A DNA stretch of 64,000 nucleotides, taken from Crossaster papposus. Lineage: Eukaryota; Echinodermata; Asteroidea; Velatida; Solasteridae. Position numbers and translations under genes: made by a program. Of this stretch, positions 1-11,418 are shown piece by piece. The notes beneath the pieces were generated by a model. That model was not told where the DNA came from and searched no databases. It was given only the letters and a program-made list of their open reading frames with translations. The DNA is taken from NCBI GenBank assembly GCA_037893245.1, contig JBAIAA010000788.1, positions 372,001-436,000 of the forward strand. Direction: 5' to 3'. Positions within the stretch are counted from its first letter, which is position 1, and every line of letters begins with the position of its first letter.

Positions 1-45
1 GCTCAGAAGGAACAGCACAGGTAGAAGACAGAGATAGAGTATATC

Positions 46-51
46 CACGTG
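46..51. promoter_or_regulatory. CACGTG palindrome (E-box/G-box), first of several hundred
   Basis: The last three bases of one monomer and the first three of the next form CACGTG. This is the first complete site; it recurs at most monomer junctions across the window, spaced 64 or 75 bp. CACGTG is the canonical E-box of the USF, MYC/MAX and MITF bHLH-zip families in animals and the G-box of plants. Its central CG is the only CpG of the consensus monomer. Actual binding is not shown by the sequence. Confidence 0.6.
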
Positions 52-540
52 TCTGATCTACACCTCACTCAGCCTGCTCAGAAGGAACAGCAGAGGTAGA
101 ATACAGAGATAGAGTATATCCACGTGTCTCACTCAGCCTGCTCAGAAGGAACAGCAGAGGTAGAAGACAGAGATAGAGTATATTCACGTATCTCACTCAG
201 CCTGCTCAGAAGGAACAGCAGAGGTAGAAGGCAGAGATATAGTATATCCACGTGTCTGATCTACACCTCACTCAGCCTGCTCAGAAGGAACAGCACAGGT
301 AGAAGACAGAGATAGAGTATATCCACGTGTCTGATCTACACCTCACTCAGCCTGCTCAGAAGGAACAGCAGAGGTAGAATACAGAGATAGAGTATATCCA
401 TGTGTCTCACTCAGCCTGCTCATAAGGAACAGCAGAGGTAGAAGACAGATATAGAGTATATCCACGTGTCTGATCTACACCTCACTCAGCCATCTCAGAA
501 GGAACAGCATATGTAGAAGACAGAGATAGAGTATATCCAC

Positions 541-606
541 GTGTCTCACTCAGCCTGCTCAGAAGGAACAGCAGAGGTAGAAGGCAGAAATATATTGTAT
601 ATCCAA
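541..606 (+). repeat. 66-bp S monomer variant (first of ten)
   Basis: The tail reads AAATATATTGTATATCCAAG in place of the usual GAGATAGAGTATATCCACG, which adds 2 bp. Units of this class start at 541, 2800, 4898, 7199, 9500, 10700, 12734, 13795, 16299 and 17979. Each is followed by an L unit with GTTCTACACC. None was seen to the right of 18,044, so it marks zones A and B. Confidence 0.88.
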
Positions 607-1195
607 GTGTCTGTTCTACACCTCACTCAGCCTGCTCAGAAGGATCAGCAGAGGTAAAAGTAAGAGATACAGTATATCCACGTGTCTGATCTACACCTCA
701 CTCAGCCTGCTCAGAAGGAACAGCAGAGGTAGAAGACAGAGATAAAGTATATCCAAGTGTCTGATCTACACCTCACTCAGCCTGCTCAGAAGGAACATCA
801 GAGGTAGAAGGCAGAGATAGAGTATATCCACGTGTCTCACTTAGCCTGCTCAGAAGGAACAGCAGAGGTAGAAGACAGAGATAGAGTATATCCCCGTGTC
901 TGATCTACACCTCACTCAGCCTGCTCAGAAGGAACAGCAGAGGTAGAAGACAGAGATAGAGTATATCTAAGTGTCTGATCTACACCTCACTCAGCCTGCT
1001 CAGAAGGAACAGCAGAGGTAGAAGACAGAGATAGAGTATATCCACGTGTCTGATCTACACCTCACTCAGCCTGCTCAGAAGGAACAGCAGAGGTAGAAGA
1101 CAGAGATAGAGTATATCCAAGTGTCTGATCTACACCTCACTCAGCCTGCTCAGAAGGAACAGCAGAGGTAGAAGGCAGAGATAGAGTACATCCAC

Positions 1196-3518
1196 GTGTC
1201 TCACTCAGCCTGCTCAGAAGGAACAGCAGAGGTAGAAGACAGAGATAGAGTATATCCACGTGTCTCACTCAGCCTGCTCAGAAGGAACAGCAGAGGTAGA
1301 AGACAGAGATATAGTATATCCACGTGTCTGATCTACACCTCCCTCAGCCTGCTCAGAAGGAACAGCACAGGTAGAAGACAGAGATAGAGTATATCCACGT
1401 GTCTGATCTACACCTCACTCAGCCTGCTCAGAAGGATCAGCAGAGGTAAAAGTAAGAGATACAGTATATCCACGTGTCTGATCTACACCTCACTCAGCCT
1501 GCTCAGAAGGAACAGCAGAGGTAGAAGACAGAGATAGAGTATATCCACATGTCTCACTCAGCCTGCTCAGAAGGAACAGCAGAGGTAGAAGACAGAGATA
1601 AAGTATATCCAAGTGTCTGATCTACACCTCACTCAGCCTGCTCAGAAGGAACATCAGAGGTAGAAGGCAGAGATAGAGTATATCCACGTGTCTCACTTAG
1701 CCTGCTCAGAAGGAACAGCAGAGGTAGAAGACAGAGATATAGTATATCCACGTGTCTGATCTACACCTCCCTCAGCCTGCTCAGAAGGAACAGCACAGGT
1801 AGAAGACAGAGATAGAGTATATCCACGTGTCTGATCTACACCTCACTCAGCCTGCTCAGAAGGAACAGCAGAGGTAGAAGACAGAGATAGAGTATATCCA
1901 CGCGTCTGATATACACCTCACTCAGCCTGCTTAGAAGGAACAGAAGAGGTAGAAGACAGAGATAGAGTATATCCACGTGTCTCACTCAGGTTGCTCAGAA
2001 GGAACAGCAGAGGTAGAAGACAGAGATAAAGTATATTCACGTATCTCACTCAGCCTGCTCATAAGGAACAGCAGAGGTAGAAGACAGAGATAGAGTATAT
2101 CCACGTGTCTCACTTTGCCTGCTCAGAAGGAACAGCAGAGGTAGAAGACAGATATAGAGTATATCCACGTGTCTGATCTACACCTCACTCAGCCTGCTCA
2201 GAAGGAACAGCACAGGTAGAAGACAGAGATAGAGTATATCCACGTGTCTTATCTACACCTCACTCAGCCTGCTCAGAAGGAACATCAGAGGTAGAATACA
2301 GAGATAGAGTATATCCACGTGTCTCACTCAGCCTGCTCAGAAGGAACAGCAGAGGTAGAAGACAGAGATAGAGTATATTCACGTATCTCACTCAGCCTGC
2401 TCAGAAGGAACAGCAGAGGTAGAAGGCAGAGATATAGTATATCCACGTGTCTGATCTACACCTCACTCAGCCTGCTCAGAAGGAACAGCACAGGTAGAAG
2501 ACAGAGATAGAGTATATCCACGTGTCTGATCTACACCTCACTCAGCCTGCTCAGAAGGAACAGCAGAGGTAGAATACAGAGATAGAGTATATCCATGTGT
2601 CTCACTCAGCCTGCTCAGAAGGAACAGCAGAGGTAGAAGACAGATATAGAGTATATCCACGTGTCTGATCTACACCTCACTCAGCCATCTCAGAAGGAAC
2701 AGCATATGTAGAAGACAGAGATAGAGTATATCCACGTGTCTCACTCAGCCTTCTCAGAAGGAACAACAGAGGTAGAAGACAGAGATAGAATATATCCACG
2801 TGTCTCACTCAGCCTGCTCAGAAGGAACAGCAGAGGTAGAAGGCAGAAATATATTGTATATCCAAGTGTCTGTTCTACACCTCACTCAGCCTGCTCAGAA
2901 GGATCAGCAGAGGTAAAAGTAAGAGATACAGTATATCCACGTGTCTGATCTACACCTCACTCAGCCTGCTCAGAAGGAACAGCAGAGGTAGAAGACAGAG
3001 ATAGAGTATATCCACATGTCTCACTCAGCCTGCTCAGAAGGAACAGCAGAGGTAGAAGACAGAGATAAAGTATATCCAAGTGTCTGATCTACACCTCACT
3101 CAGCCTGCTCAGAAGGAACATCAGAGGTAGAAGGCAGAGATAGAGTATATCCACGTGTCTCACTTAGCCTGCTCAGAAGGAACAGCAGAGGTAGAAGACA
3201 GAGATAGAGTATATCCCCGTGTCTGATCTACACCTCACTCAGCCTGCTCAGAAGGAACAGCAGAGGTAGAAGACAGAGATAGAGTATATATAAGTGTCTG
3301 ATCTACACCTCACTCAGCCTGCTCAGAAGGAACAGCAGAGGTAGAAGACAGAGATAGAGTATATCCACGTGTCTGATCTACACCTCACTCAGCCTGCTCA
3401 GAAGGAACAGCAGAGGTAGAAGACAGAGATAGAGTATATCCAAGTGTCTGATCTACACCTCACTCAGCCTGCTCAGAAGGAACAGCAGAGGTAGAAGGCA
3501 GAGATAGAGTACATCCAC
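1196..3518 (+). repeat. HOR copy, 2,323 bp, 33 monomers (19 L + 14 S)
   Basis: I counted 33 monomers from 1196 to 3519, and their lengths sum exactly to 2,323 bp: 19 L, 13 S and one 66-bp variant. It is a variant of the 2,301-bp HOR that follows. After its first three units it carries a copy of the block with the AAGGATCAGC and GTAAAAGTAAG variants (1399-1751) that is absent at that place in the next copies. It also lacks the S-S-L insert found at the end of the next two copies. Confidence 0.9.
3285..3294 (+). promoter_or_regulatory. TATATATAAG, TATA-box-like junction
   Basis: One L slot of the zone A/B HOR ends in TATATATAAG instead of TATATCCACG. That removes CACGTG and creates a good match to the eukaryotic TATA box (TATAWAAR). 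Copies are at 3285, 5383, 7684, 9985, 11185 and 14280. There is no gene downstream, so a promoter role is only conceivable for satellite transcription. Confidence 0.25.
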
Positions 3519-5391
3519 GTGTCTCACTCAGCCTGCTCAGAAGGGACAGCAGAGGTAGAAGACAGAGATAGAGTATATCCACGTGTCTCACTCAGCCTGC
3601 TCAGAAGGAACAGCAGAGGTAGAAGACAGAGATATAGTATATCCACGTGTCTGATCTACACCTCCCTCAGCCTGCTCAGAAGGAACAGCACAGGTAGAAG
3701 ACAGAGATAGAGTATATCCACGTGTCTGATCTACACCTCACTCAGCCTGCTCAGAAGGAACAGCAGAGGTAGAAGACAGAGATAGAGTATATCCACGCGT
3801 CTGATCTACACCTCACTCAGCCTGCTTAGAAGGAACAGAAGAGGTAGAAGACAGAGATAGAGTATATCCACGTGTCTCACTCAGGTTGCTCAGAAGGAAC
3901 AGCAGAGGTAGAAGACAGAGATAAAGTATATTCACGTATCTCACTCAGCCTGCTCATAAGGAACAGCAGAGGTAGAAGACAGAGATAGAGTATATCCACG
4001 TGTCTCACTTTGCCTGCTCAGAAGGAACAGCAGAGGTAGAAGACAGATATAGAGTATATCCACGTGTCTGATCTACACCTCACTCAGCCTTCTCAGAAAG
4101 AACAGCAGATGTAGAAGACAGCGATAGGTTATATCCACGTGTCTCACTCAGCCTGCTCAGAAGGAACAGCAGAGGTAGAAGACAGAGATAGAGTATATCC
4201 ACGTGTCTCACTCAGCCTGCTCAGAAGGAACAGCAGAGCTAGAAGGCAGAGATATAGTATATCCACGTGTCTGATCTACACCTCACTCAGCCTGCTCAGA
4301 AGGAACAGCACAGGTAGAAGACAGAGATAGAGTATATCCACGTGTCTGATCTACACCTCACTCAGCCTGCTCAGAAGGAACAGCAGAGGTATAATACAGA
4401 GATAGAGTATATCCACGTGTCTCACTCAGCCTGCTCAGAAGGAACAGCAGAGGTAGAAGACAGAGATAGAGTATATTCACGTATCTCACTCAGCCTGCTC
4501 AGAAGGAACAGCAGAGGTAGAAGGCAGAGATATAGTATATCCACGTGTCTGATCTACACCTCACTCAGCCTGCTCAGAAGGAACAGCACAGGTAGAAGAC
4601 AGAGATAGAGTATATCCACGTGTCTGATCTACACCTCACTCAGCCTGCTCAGAAGGAACAGCAGAGGTAGAATACACAGATAGAGTATATCCATGTGTCT
4701 CACTCAGCCTGCTCAGAAGGAACAGCAGAGGTAGAAGACAGATATAGAGTATATCCACGTGTCTGATCTACACCTCACTCAGCCATCTCAGAAGGAACAG
4801 CATATGTAGAAGACAGAGATAGAGTATATCCACGTGTCTCACTCAGCCTTCTCAGAAGGAACAACAGAGGTAGAAGACAGAGATAGAATATATCCACGTG
4901 TCTCACTCAGCCTGCTCAGAAGGAACAGCAGAGGTAGAAGGCAGTAATATATTGTATATCCAAGTGTCTGTTCTACACCTCACTCAGCCTGCTCAGAAGG
5001 ATCAGCAGAGGTAAAAGTAAGAGATACAGTATATCCACGTGTCTGATCTACACCTCACTCAGCCTGCTCAGAAGGAACAGCAGAGGTAGAAGACAGAGAT
5101 AGAGTATATCCACATGTCTCACTCAGCCTGCTCAGAAGGAACAGCAGAGGTAGAAGACAGAGATAAAGTATATCCAAGTGTCTGATCTACACCTCACTCA
5201 GCCTGCTCAGAAGGAACATCAGAGGTAGAAGGCAGAGATAGAGTATATCCACGTGTCTCACTTAGCCTGCTCAGAAGGAACAGCAGAGGTAGAAGACAGA
5301 GATAGAGTATATCCCCGTGTCTGATCTACACCTCACTCAGCCTGCTCAGAAGGAACAGCAGAGGTAGAAGACAGAGATAGAGTATATATAA

Positions 5392-5466
5392 GTGTCTGAT
5401 CTACACCTCACTCAGCCTGCTCAGAAGGAACAGCAGAGGTAGAAGACAGAGATAGAGTATATCCAC
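5392..5466 (+). repeat. Reference long (L) monomer, 75 bp
   Basis: This copy matches the window-wide L consensus at every position. In order it holds GTGTCT, the L-specific 11-bp block GATCTACACCT, the CACTCAGCCT core, a 35-base purine-rich tract with five pyrimidines (about offsets 32-66), and the TATATCCAC tail whose last three bases form CACGTG with the next monomer. The 11-bp block supplies the only GATC site in the unit. The composition is A25 C18 G18 T14. Confidence 0.95.
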
Positions 5467-5616
5467 GTGTCTGATCTACACCTCACTCAGCCTGCTCAGA
5501 AGGAACAGCAGAGGTAGAAGACAGAGATAGAGTATATCCAAGTGTCTGATCTACACCTCACTCAGCCTGCTCAGAAGGAACAGCAGAGGTAGAAGGCAGA
5601 GATAGAGTACATCCAC

Positions 5617-5680
5617 GTGTCTCACTCAGCCTGCTCAGAAGGAACAGCAGAGGTAGAAGACAGAGATAGAGTATATCCAC
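5617..5680 (+). repeat. Reference short (S) monomer, 64 bp
   Basis: This is identical to the L consensus except that the 11-bp block after GTGTCT is missing. The missing piece is flanked by CT on both sides, so it can be read as GATCTACACCT or CTGATCTACAC. That is the footprint expected of slippage or microhomology-mediated deletion, or of an insertion creating a 2-bp duplication. S monomers lack GATC. Confidence 0.95.
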
Positions 5681-5819
5681 GTGTCTCACTCAGCCTGCTC
5701 AGAAGGAACAGCAGAGGTAGAAGACAGAGATAGAGTATATCCAAGTGTCTGATCTACACCTCACTCAGCCTGCTCAGAAGGAACAGCAGAGGTAGAAGGC
5801 AGAGATAGAGTACATCCAC
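5617..5819 (+). repeat. 203-bp S-S-L triplet insert in HOR
   Basis: Three monomers (5617 S, 5681 S, 5745 L) sit between the slot ending in GTACATCCAC and the AAGGGACAGC start slot. They end with the same GAAGGCAG/GTACATCC variant as the unit before them, so the triplet plus its flank looks like a local duplication. It is absent from the HOR copies that end at 3518 and 10218. Confidence 0.8.
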
Positions 5820-8120
5820 GTGTCTCACTCAGCCTGCTCAGAAGGGACAGCAGAGGTAGAAGACAGAGATAGAGTATATCCACGTGTCTCACTCAGCCTG
5901 CTCAGAAGGAACAGCAGAGGTAGAAGACAGAGATATAGTATATCCACGTGTCTGATCTACACCTCCCTCAGCCTGCTCAGAAGGAACAGCACAGGTAGAA
6001 GACAGAGATAGAGTATATCCACGTGTCTGATCTACACCTCACTCAGCCTGCTCAGAAGGAACAGCAGAGGTAGAAGACAGAGATAGAGTATATCCACGCG
6101 TCTGATCTACACCTCACTCAGCCTGCTTAGAAGGAACAGAAGAGGTAGAAGACAGAGATAGAGTATATCCACGTGTCTCACTCAGGTTGCTCAGAAGGAA
6201 CAGCAGAGGTAGAAGACAGAGATAAAGTATATTCACGTATCTCACTCAGCCTGCTCATAAGGAACAGCAGAGGTAGAAGACAGAGATAGAGTATATCCAC
6301 GTGTCTCACTTTGCCTGCTCAGAAGGAACAGCAGAGGTAGAAGACAGATATAGAGTATATCCACGTGTCTGATCTACACCTCACTCAGCCTTCTCAGAAG
6401 GAACAGCAGATGTAGAAGACAGCGATAGGTTATATCCACGTGTCTCACTCAGCCTGCTCAGAAGGAACAGCAGAGGTAGAAGACAGAGATAGAGTATATC
6501 CACGTGTCTCACTCAGCCTGCTCAGAAGGAACAGCAGAGCTAGAAGGCAGAGATATAGTATATCCACGTGTCTGATCTACACCTCACTCAGCCTGCTCAG
6601 AAGGAACAGCACAGGTAGAAGACAGAGATAGAGTATATCCACGTGTCTGATCTACACCTCACTCAGCCTGCTCAGAAGGAACAGCAGAGGTATAATACAG
6701 AGATAGAGTATATCCACGTGTCTCACTCAGCCTGCTCAGAAGGAACAGCAGAGGTAGAAGACAGAGATAGAGTATATTCACGTATCTCACTCAGCCTGCT
6801 CAGAAGGAACAGCAGAGGTAGAAGGCAGAGATATAGTATATCCACGTTTCTGATCTACACCTCACTCAGCCTGCTCAGAAGGAACAGCACAGGTAGAAGA
6901 CAGAGATAGAGTATATCCACGTGTCTGATCTACACCTCACTCAGCCTGCTCAGAAGGAACAGCAGAGGTAGAATACAGAGATAGAGTATATCCATGTGTC
7001 TCACTCAGCCTGCTCAGAAGGAACAGCAGAGGTAGAAGACAGATATAGAGTATATCCACGTGTCTGATCTACACCTCACTCAGCCATCTCAGAAGGAACA
7101 GCATATGTAGAAGACAGAGATAGAGTATATCCACGTGTCTCACTCAGCCTTCTCAGAAGGAACAACAGAGGTAGAAGACAGAGATAGAATATATCCACGT
7201 GTCTCACTCAGCCTGCTCAGAAGGAACAGCAGAGGTAGAAGGCAGTAATATATTGTATATCCAAGTGTCTGTTCTACACCTCACTCAGCCTGCTCAGAAG
7301 GATCAGCAGAGGTAAAAGTAAGAGATACAGTATATCCACGTGTCTGATCTACACCTCACTCAGCCTGCTCAGAAGGAACAGCAGAGGTAGAAGACAGAGA
7401 TAGAGTATATCCACATGTCTCACTCAGCCTGCTCAGAAGGAACAGCAGAGGTAGAAGACAGAGATAAAGTATATCCAAGTGTCTGATCTACACCTCACTC
7501 AGCCTGCTCAGAAGGAACATCAGAGGTAGAAGGCAGAGATAGAGTATATCCACGTGTCTCACTTAGCCTGCTCAGAAGGAACAGCAGAGGTAGAAGACAG
7601 AGATAGAGTATATCCCCGTGTCTGATCTACACCTCACTCAGCCTGCTCAGAAGGAACAGCAGAGGTAGAAGACAGAGATAGAGTATATATAAGTGTCTGA
7701 TCTACACCTCACTCAGCCTGCTCAGAAGGAACAGCAGAGGTAGAAGACAGAGATAGAGTATATCCACGTGTCTGATCTACACCTCACTCAGCCTGCTCAG
7801 AAGGAACAGCAGAGGTAGAAGACAGAGATAGAGTATATCCAAGTGTCTGATCTACACCTCACTCAGCCTGCTCAGAAGGAACAGCAGAGGTAGAAGGCAG
7901 AGATAGAGTACATCCACGTGTCTCACTCAGCCTGCTCAGAAGGAACAGCAGAGGTAGAAGACAGAGATAGAGTATATCCACGTGTCTCACTCAGCCTGCT
8001 CAGAAGGAACAGCAGAGGTAGAAGACAGAGATAGAGTATATCCAAGTGTCTGATCTACACCTCACTCAGCCTGCTCAGAAGGAACAGCAGAGGTAGAAGG
8101 CAGAGATAGAGTACATCCAC
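5820..8120 (+). repeat. HOR copy, 2,301 bp, near-identical to the previous copy
   Basis: All slot variants recur at an offset of exactly 2,301 bp, including the 66-bp monomer (4898 to 7199), the TATATATAAG slot (5383 to 7684) and the AAGGGACAGC start slot. Only scattered single-base differences were seen, such as CTTCTCAGAAAG at 4090 against CTTCTCAGAAGG here. This near-identity indicates recent tandem amplification. Confidence 0.94.
7918..8120 (+). repeat. 203-bp S-S-L triplet insert, second copy
   Basis: This is the same triplet as at 5617-5819, displaced by exactly 2,301 bp (7918 S, 7982 S, 8046 L). Its presence in two adjacent HOR copies shows that the triplet arose before the latest HOR duplication. 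Confidence 0.8.
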
Positions 8121-10218
8121 GTGTCTCACTCAGCCTGCTCAGAAGGGACAGCAGAGGTAGAAGACAGAGATAGAGTATATCCACGTGTCTCACTCAGCCT
8201 GCTCAGAAGGAACAGCAGAGGTAGAAGACAGAGATATAGTATATCCACGTGTCTGATCTACACCTCCCTCAGCCTGCTCAGAAGGAACAGCACAGGTAGA
8301 AGACAGAGATAGAGTATATCCACGTGTCTGATCTACACCTCACTCAGCCTGCTCAGAAGGAACAGCAGAGGTAGAAGACAGAGATAGAGTATATCCACGC
8401 GTCTGATCTACACCTCACTCAGCCTGCTTAGAAGGAACAGAAGAGGTAGAAGACAGAGATAGAGTATATCCACGTGTCTCACTCAGGTTGCTCAGAAGGA
8501 ACAGCAGAGGTAGAAGACAGAGATAAAGTATATTCACGTATCTCACTCAGCCTGCTCATAAGGAACAGCAGAGGTAGAAGACAGAGATAGAGTATATCCA
8601 CGTGTCTCACTTTGCCTGCTCAGGAGGAACAGCAGAGGTAGAAGACAGATATAGAGTATATCCACGTGTCTGATCTACACCTCACTCAGCCTTCTCAGAA
8701 GGAACAGCAGATGTAGAAGACAGCGATAGGTTATATCCACGTGTCTCACTCAGCCTGCTCAGAAGGAACAGCAGAGGTAGAAGACAGAGATAGAGTATAT
8801 CCACGTGTCTCACTCAGCCTGCTCAGAAGGAACAGCAGAGCTAGAAGGCAGAGATATAGTATATCCACGTGTCTGATCTACACCTCACTCAGCCTGCTCA
8901 GAAGGAACAGCACAGGTAGAAGACAGAGATAGAGTATATCCACGTGTCTGATCTACACCTCACTCAGCCTGCTCAGAAGGAACAGCAGAGGTATAATACA
9001 GAGATAGAGTATATCCACGTGTCTCACTCAGCCTGCTCAGAAGGAACAGCAGAGGTAGAAGACAGAGATAGAGTATATTCACGTATCTCACTCAGCCTGC
9101 TCAGAAGGAACAGCAGAGGTAGAAGGCAGAGATATAGTATATCCACGTGTCTGATCTACACCTCACTCAGCCTGCTCAGAAGGAACAGCACAGGTAGAAG
9201 ACAGAGATAGAGTATATCCACGTGTCTGATCTACACCTCACTCAGCCTGCTCAGAAGGAACAGCAGAGGTAGAATACAGAGATAGAGTATATCCATGTGT
9301 CTCACTCAGCCTGCTCAGAAGGAACAGCAGAGGTAGAAGACAGATATAGAGTATATCCACGTGTCTGATCTACACCTCACTCAGCCATCTCAGAAGGAAC
9401 AGCATATGTAGAAGACAGAGATAGAGTATATCCACGTGTCTCACTCAGCCTTCTCAGAAGGAACAACAGAGGTAGAAGACAGAGATAGAATATATCCACG
9501 TGTCTCACTCAGCCTGCTCAGAAGGAACAGCAGAGGTAGAAGGCAGTAATATATTGTATATCCAAGTGTCTGTTCTACACCTCACTCAGCCTGCTCAGAA
9601 GGATCAGCAGAGGTAAAAGTAAGAGATACAGTATATCCACGTGTCTGATCTACACCTCACTCAGCCTGCTCAGAAGGAACAGCAGAGGTAGAAGACAGAG
9701 ATAGAGTATATCCACATGTCTCACTCAGCCTGCTCAGAAGGAACAGCAGAGGTAGAAGACAGAGATAAAGTATATCCAAGTGTCTGATCTACACCTCACT
9801 CAGCCTGCTCAGAAGGAACATCAGAGGTAGAAGGCAGAGATAGAGTATATCCACGTGTCTCACTTAGCCTGCTCAGAAGGAACAGCAGAGGTAGAAGACA
9901 GAGATAGAGTATATCCCCGTGTCTGATCTACACCTCACTCAGCCTGCTCAGAAGGAACAGCAGAGGTAGAAGACAGAGATAGAGTATATATAAGTGTCTG
10001 ATCTACACCTCACTCAGCCTGCTCAGAAGGAACAGCAGAGGTAGAAGACAGAGATAGAGTATATCCACGTGTCTGATCTACACCTCACTCAGCCTGCTCA
10101 GAAGGAACAGCAGAGGTAGAAGACAGAGATAGAGTATATCCAAGTGTCTGATCTACACCTCACTCAGCCTGCTCAGAAGGAACAGCAGAGGTAGAAGGCA
10201 GAGATAGAGTACATCCAC
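8121..10218 (+). repeat. HOR copy, 2,098 bp, lacking the terminal S-S-L triplet
   Basis: Slots recur at 2,301-bp offset from the previous copy (ORF-like landmarks 6440 to 8741 and 6643 to 8944; 66-bp unit at 9500; TATATATAAG at 9985). The copy ends 203 bp early: the S-S-L triplet present at 5617-5819 and 7918-8120 is missing. The next unit, at 10219, continues with the slot 1-3 pattern. Confidence 0.9.
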
Positions 10219-11418
10219 GTGTCTCACTCAGCCTGCTCAGAAGGAACAGCAGAGGTAGAAGACAGAGATAGAGTATATCCACGTGTCTCACTCAGCCTGC
10301 TCAGAAGGAACAGCAGAGGTAGAAGACAGAGATATAGTATATCCACGTGTCTGATCTACACCTCCCTCAGCCTGCTCAGAAGGAACAGCAGAGGTAGAAG
10401 ACAGAGATAGAGTATATCCAAGTGTCTGATCTACACCTCACTCAGCCTGCTCAGAAGGAACAGCAGAGGTAGAAGACAGAGATAGAGTATATCCACGCGT
10501 CTGATCTACACCTCACTCAGCCTGCTTAGAAGGAACAGAAGAGGTAGAAGACAGAGATAGAGTATATCCACGTGTCTCACTCAGGTTGCTCAGAAGGAAC
10601 AGCAGAGGTAGAAGACAGAGATAAAGTATATTCACGTATCTCACTCAGCCTGCTCATAAGGAACAGCAGAGGTAGAAGACAGAGATAGAGTATATCCACG
10701 TGTCTCACTTTGCCTGCTCAGAAGGAACAGCAGAGGTAGAAGACAGAAATATATTGTATATCCAAGTGTCTGTTCTACACCTCACTCAGCCTGCTCAGAA
10801 GGATCAGCAGAGGTAAAAGTAAGAGATACAGTATATCCACGTGTCTGATCTACACCTCACTCAGCCTGCTCAGAAGGAACAGCAGAGGTAGAAGACAGAG
10901 ATAGAGTATATCCACATGTCTCACTCAGCCTGCTCAGAAGGAACAGCAGAGGTAGAAGACAGAGATAAAGTATATCCAAGTGTCTGATCTACACCTCACT
11001 CAGCCTGCTCAGAAGGAACATCAGAGGTAGAAGGCAGAGATAGAGTATATCCACGTGTCTCACTTAGCCTGCTCAGAAGGAACAGCAGAGGTAGAAGACA
11101 GAGATAGAGTATATCCCCGTGTCTGATCTACACCTCACTCAGCCTGCTCAGAAGGAACAGCAGAGGTAGAAGACAGAGATAGAGTATATATAAGTGTCTG
11201 ATCTACACCTCACTCAGCCTGCTCAGAAGGAACAGCAGAGGTAGAAGACAGAGATAGAGTATATCCACGTGTCTGATCTACACCTCACTCAGCCTGCTCA
11301 GAAGGAACAGCAGAGGTAGAAGACAGAGATAGAGTATATCCAAGTGTCTGATCTACACCTCACTCAGCCTGCTCAGAAGGAACAGCAGAGGTAGAAGACA
11401 GAGATAGAGTATATCCAC
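10219..11418 (+). repeat. Deleted HOR derivative, zone B
   Basis: The order starts as slots 1-8 of the 2,301-bp HOR (S, S, L with CACCTCCCTC, L, L with CACGCGT, S, S, then the TTTGCC slot). It then jumps within one monomer (10700-10765) to the slot carrying AAATATATTG and runs to the end slots. The slots between TTTGCC and AAATATATTG, about 0.9 kb, are missing. Confidence 0.85.
10700..10765 (+). repeat. Chimeric 66-bp monomer marking a deletion junction
   Basis: The left half has the TTTGCC variant of HOR slot 8 and the right half has the AAATATATTGTATATCCAAG ending of slot 21. In complete HOR copies these variants lie about 0.9 kb apart (4000 and 4898). The junction is in register, so unequal recombination between homologous positions of two monomers explains it. 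Confidence 0.85.

Larger units (their letters stand above)
1..1195 (+). repeat. Partial left-end HOR copy, zone A
   Basis: After a partial monomer (1-48), the units start at 49, 124, 188, 252, 327, 402, 466, 541, 607, 682, 757, 832, 896, 971, 1046 and 1121. They match the slots at 2244-3518 in order and in private variants (CCATGTG, CCATCTCAG, the 66-bp unit, CTTAGCC, CCCCGTG), except that two S monomers present there (near 2736 and 3016) are absent. The offset therefore changes from 2,195 to 2,323 bp. Confidence 0.85.
3519..5819 (+). repeat. HOR copy, 2,301 bp, 33 monomers (17 L + 16 S)
   Basis: Monomer starts were traced one by one. The order from 3519 is SSLLLSSSLSSLLSSLLSLSSLLSLSLLLLSSL, where the 21st unit is the 66-bp S variant. 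The sum 17x75 + 15x64 + 66 is 2,301. Slot-specific variants identify each position: AAGGGACAGC in slot 1, CACCTCCCTC in slot 3, CACGCGTCT in slot 5, TTTGCC in slot 8, CCTTCTCAG in slot 9, CCATCTCAG in slot 19, TATATATAAG at the end of slot 27. Confidence 0.94.

Noticed and set aside
49-63. Hairpin formed by GTGT...ACAC around GATC in L monomers
   Set aside because: Only four base pairs match (GTGT with ACAC) around a 7-base loop, so it is too weak to call a structured element or terminator.
124-315. 63-codon open reading frame, repeated dozens of times, with longer forms of 70 to 113 codons (for example at 4342, 20515 and 27725)
   Set aside because: All begin at a non-ATG codon (mostly the GTG of the junction CACGTG), read through three or more monomers in different frames because 64 is not a multiple of 3, and end at the same GATAG-derived stop. 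The common form appears only where an S-S-L run has GATATAG instead of the stop-containing GATAGAG in its second unit. That is a by-product of the repeat, with no start context, domain or codon signal.
1196-1198. GTG start codons with upstream purine-rich stretches resembling bacterial ribosome binding sites
   Set aside because: The purine tract is part of every monomer and lies at varying distance from GTG. A 64-kb satellite array is not bacterial, so no ribosome binding site is called.
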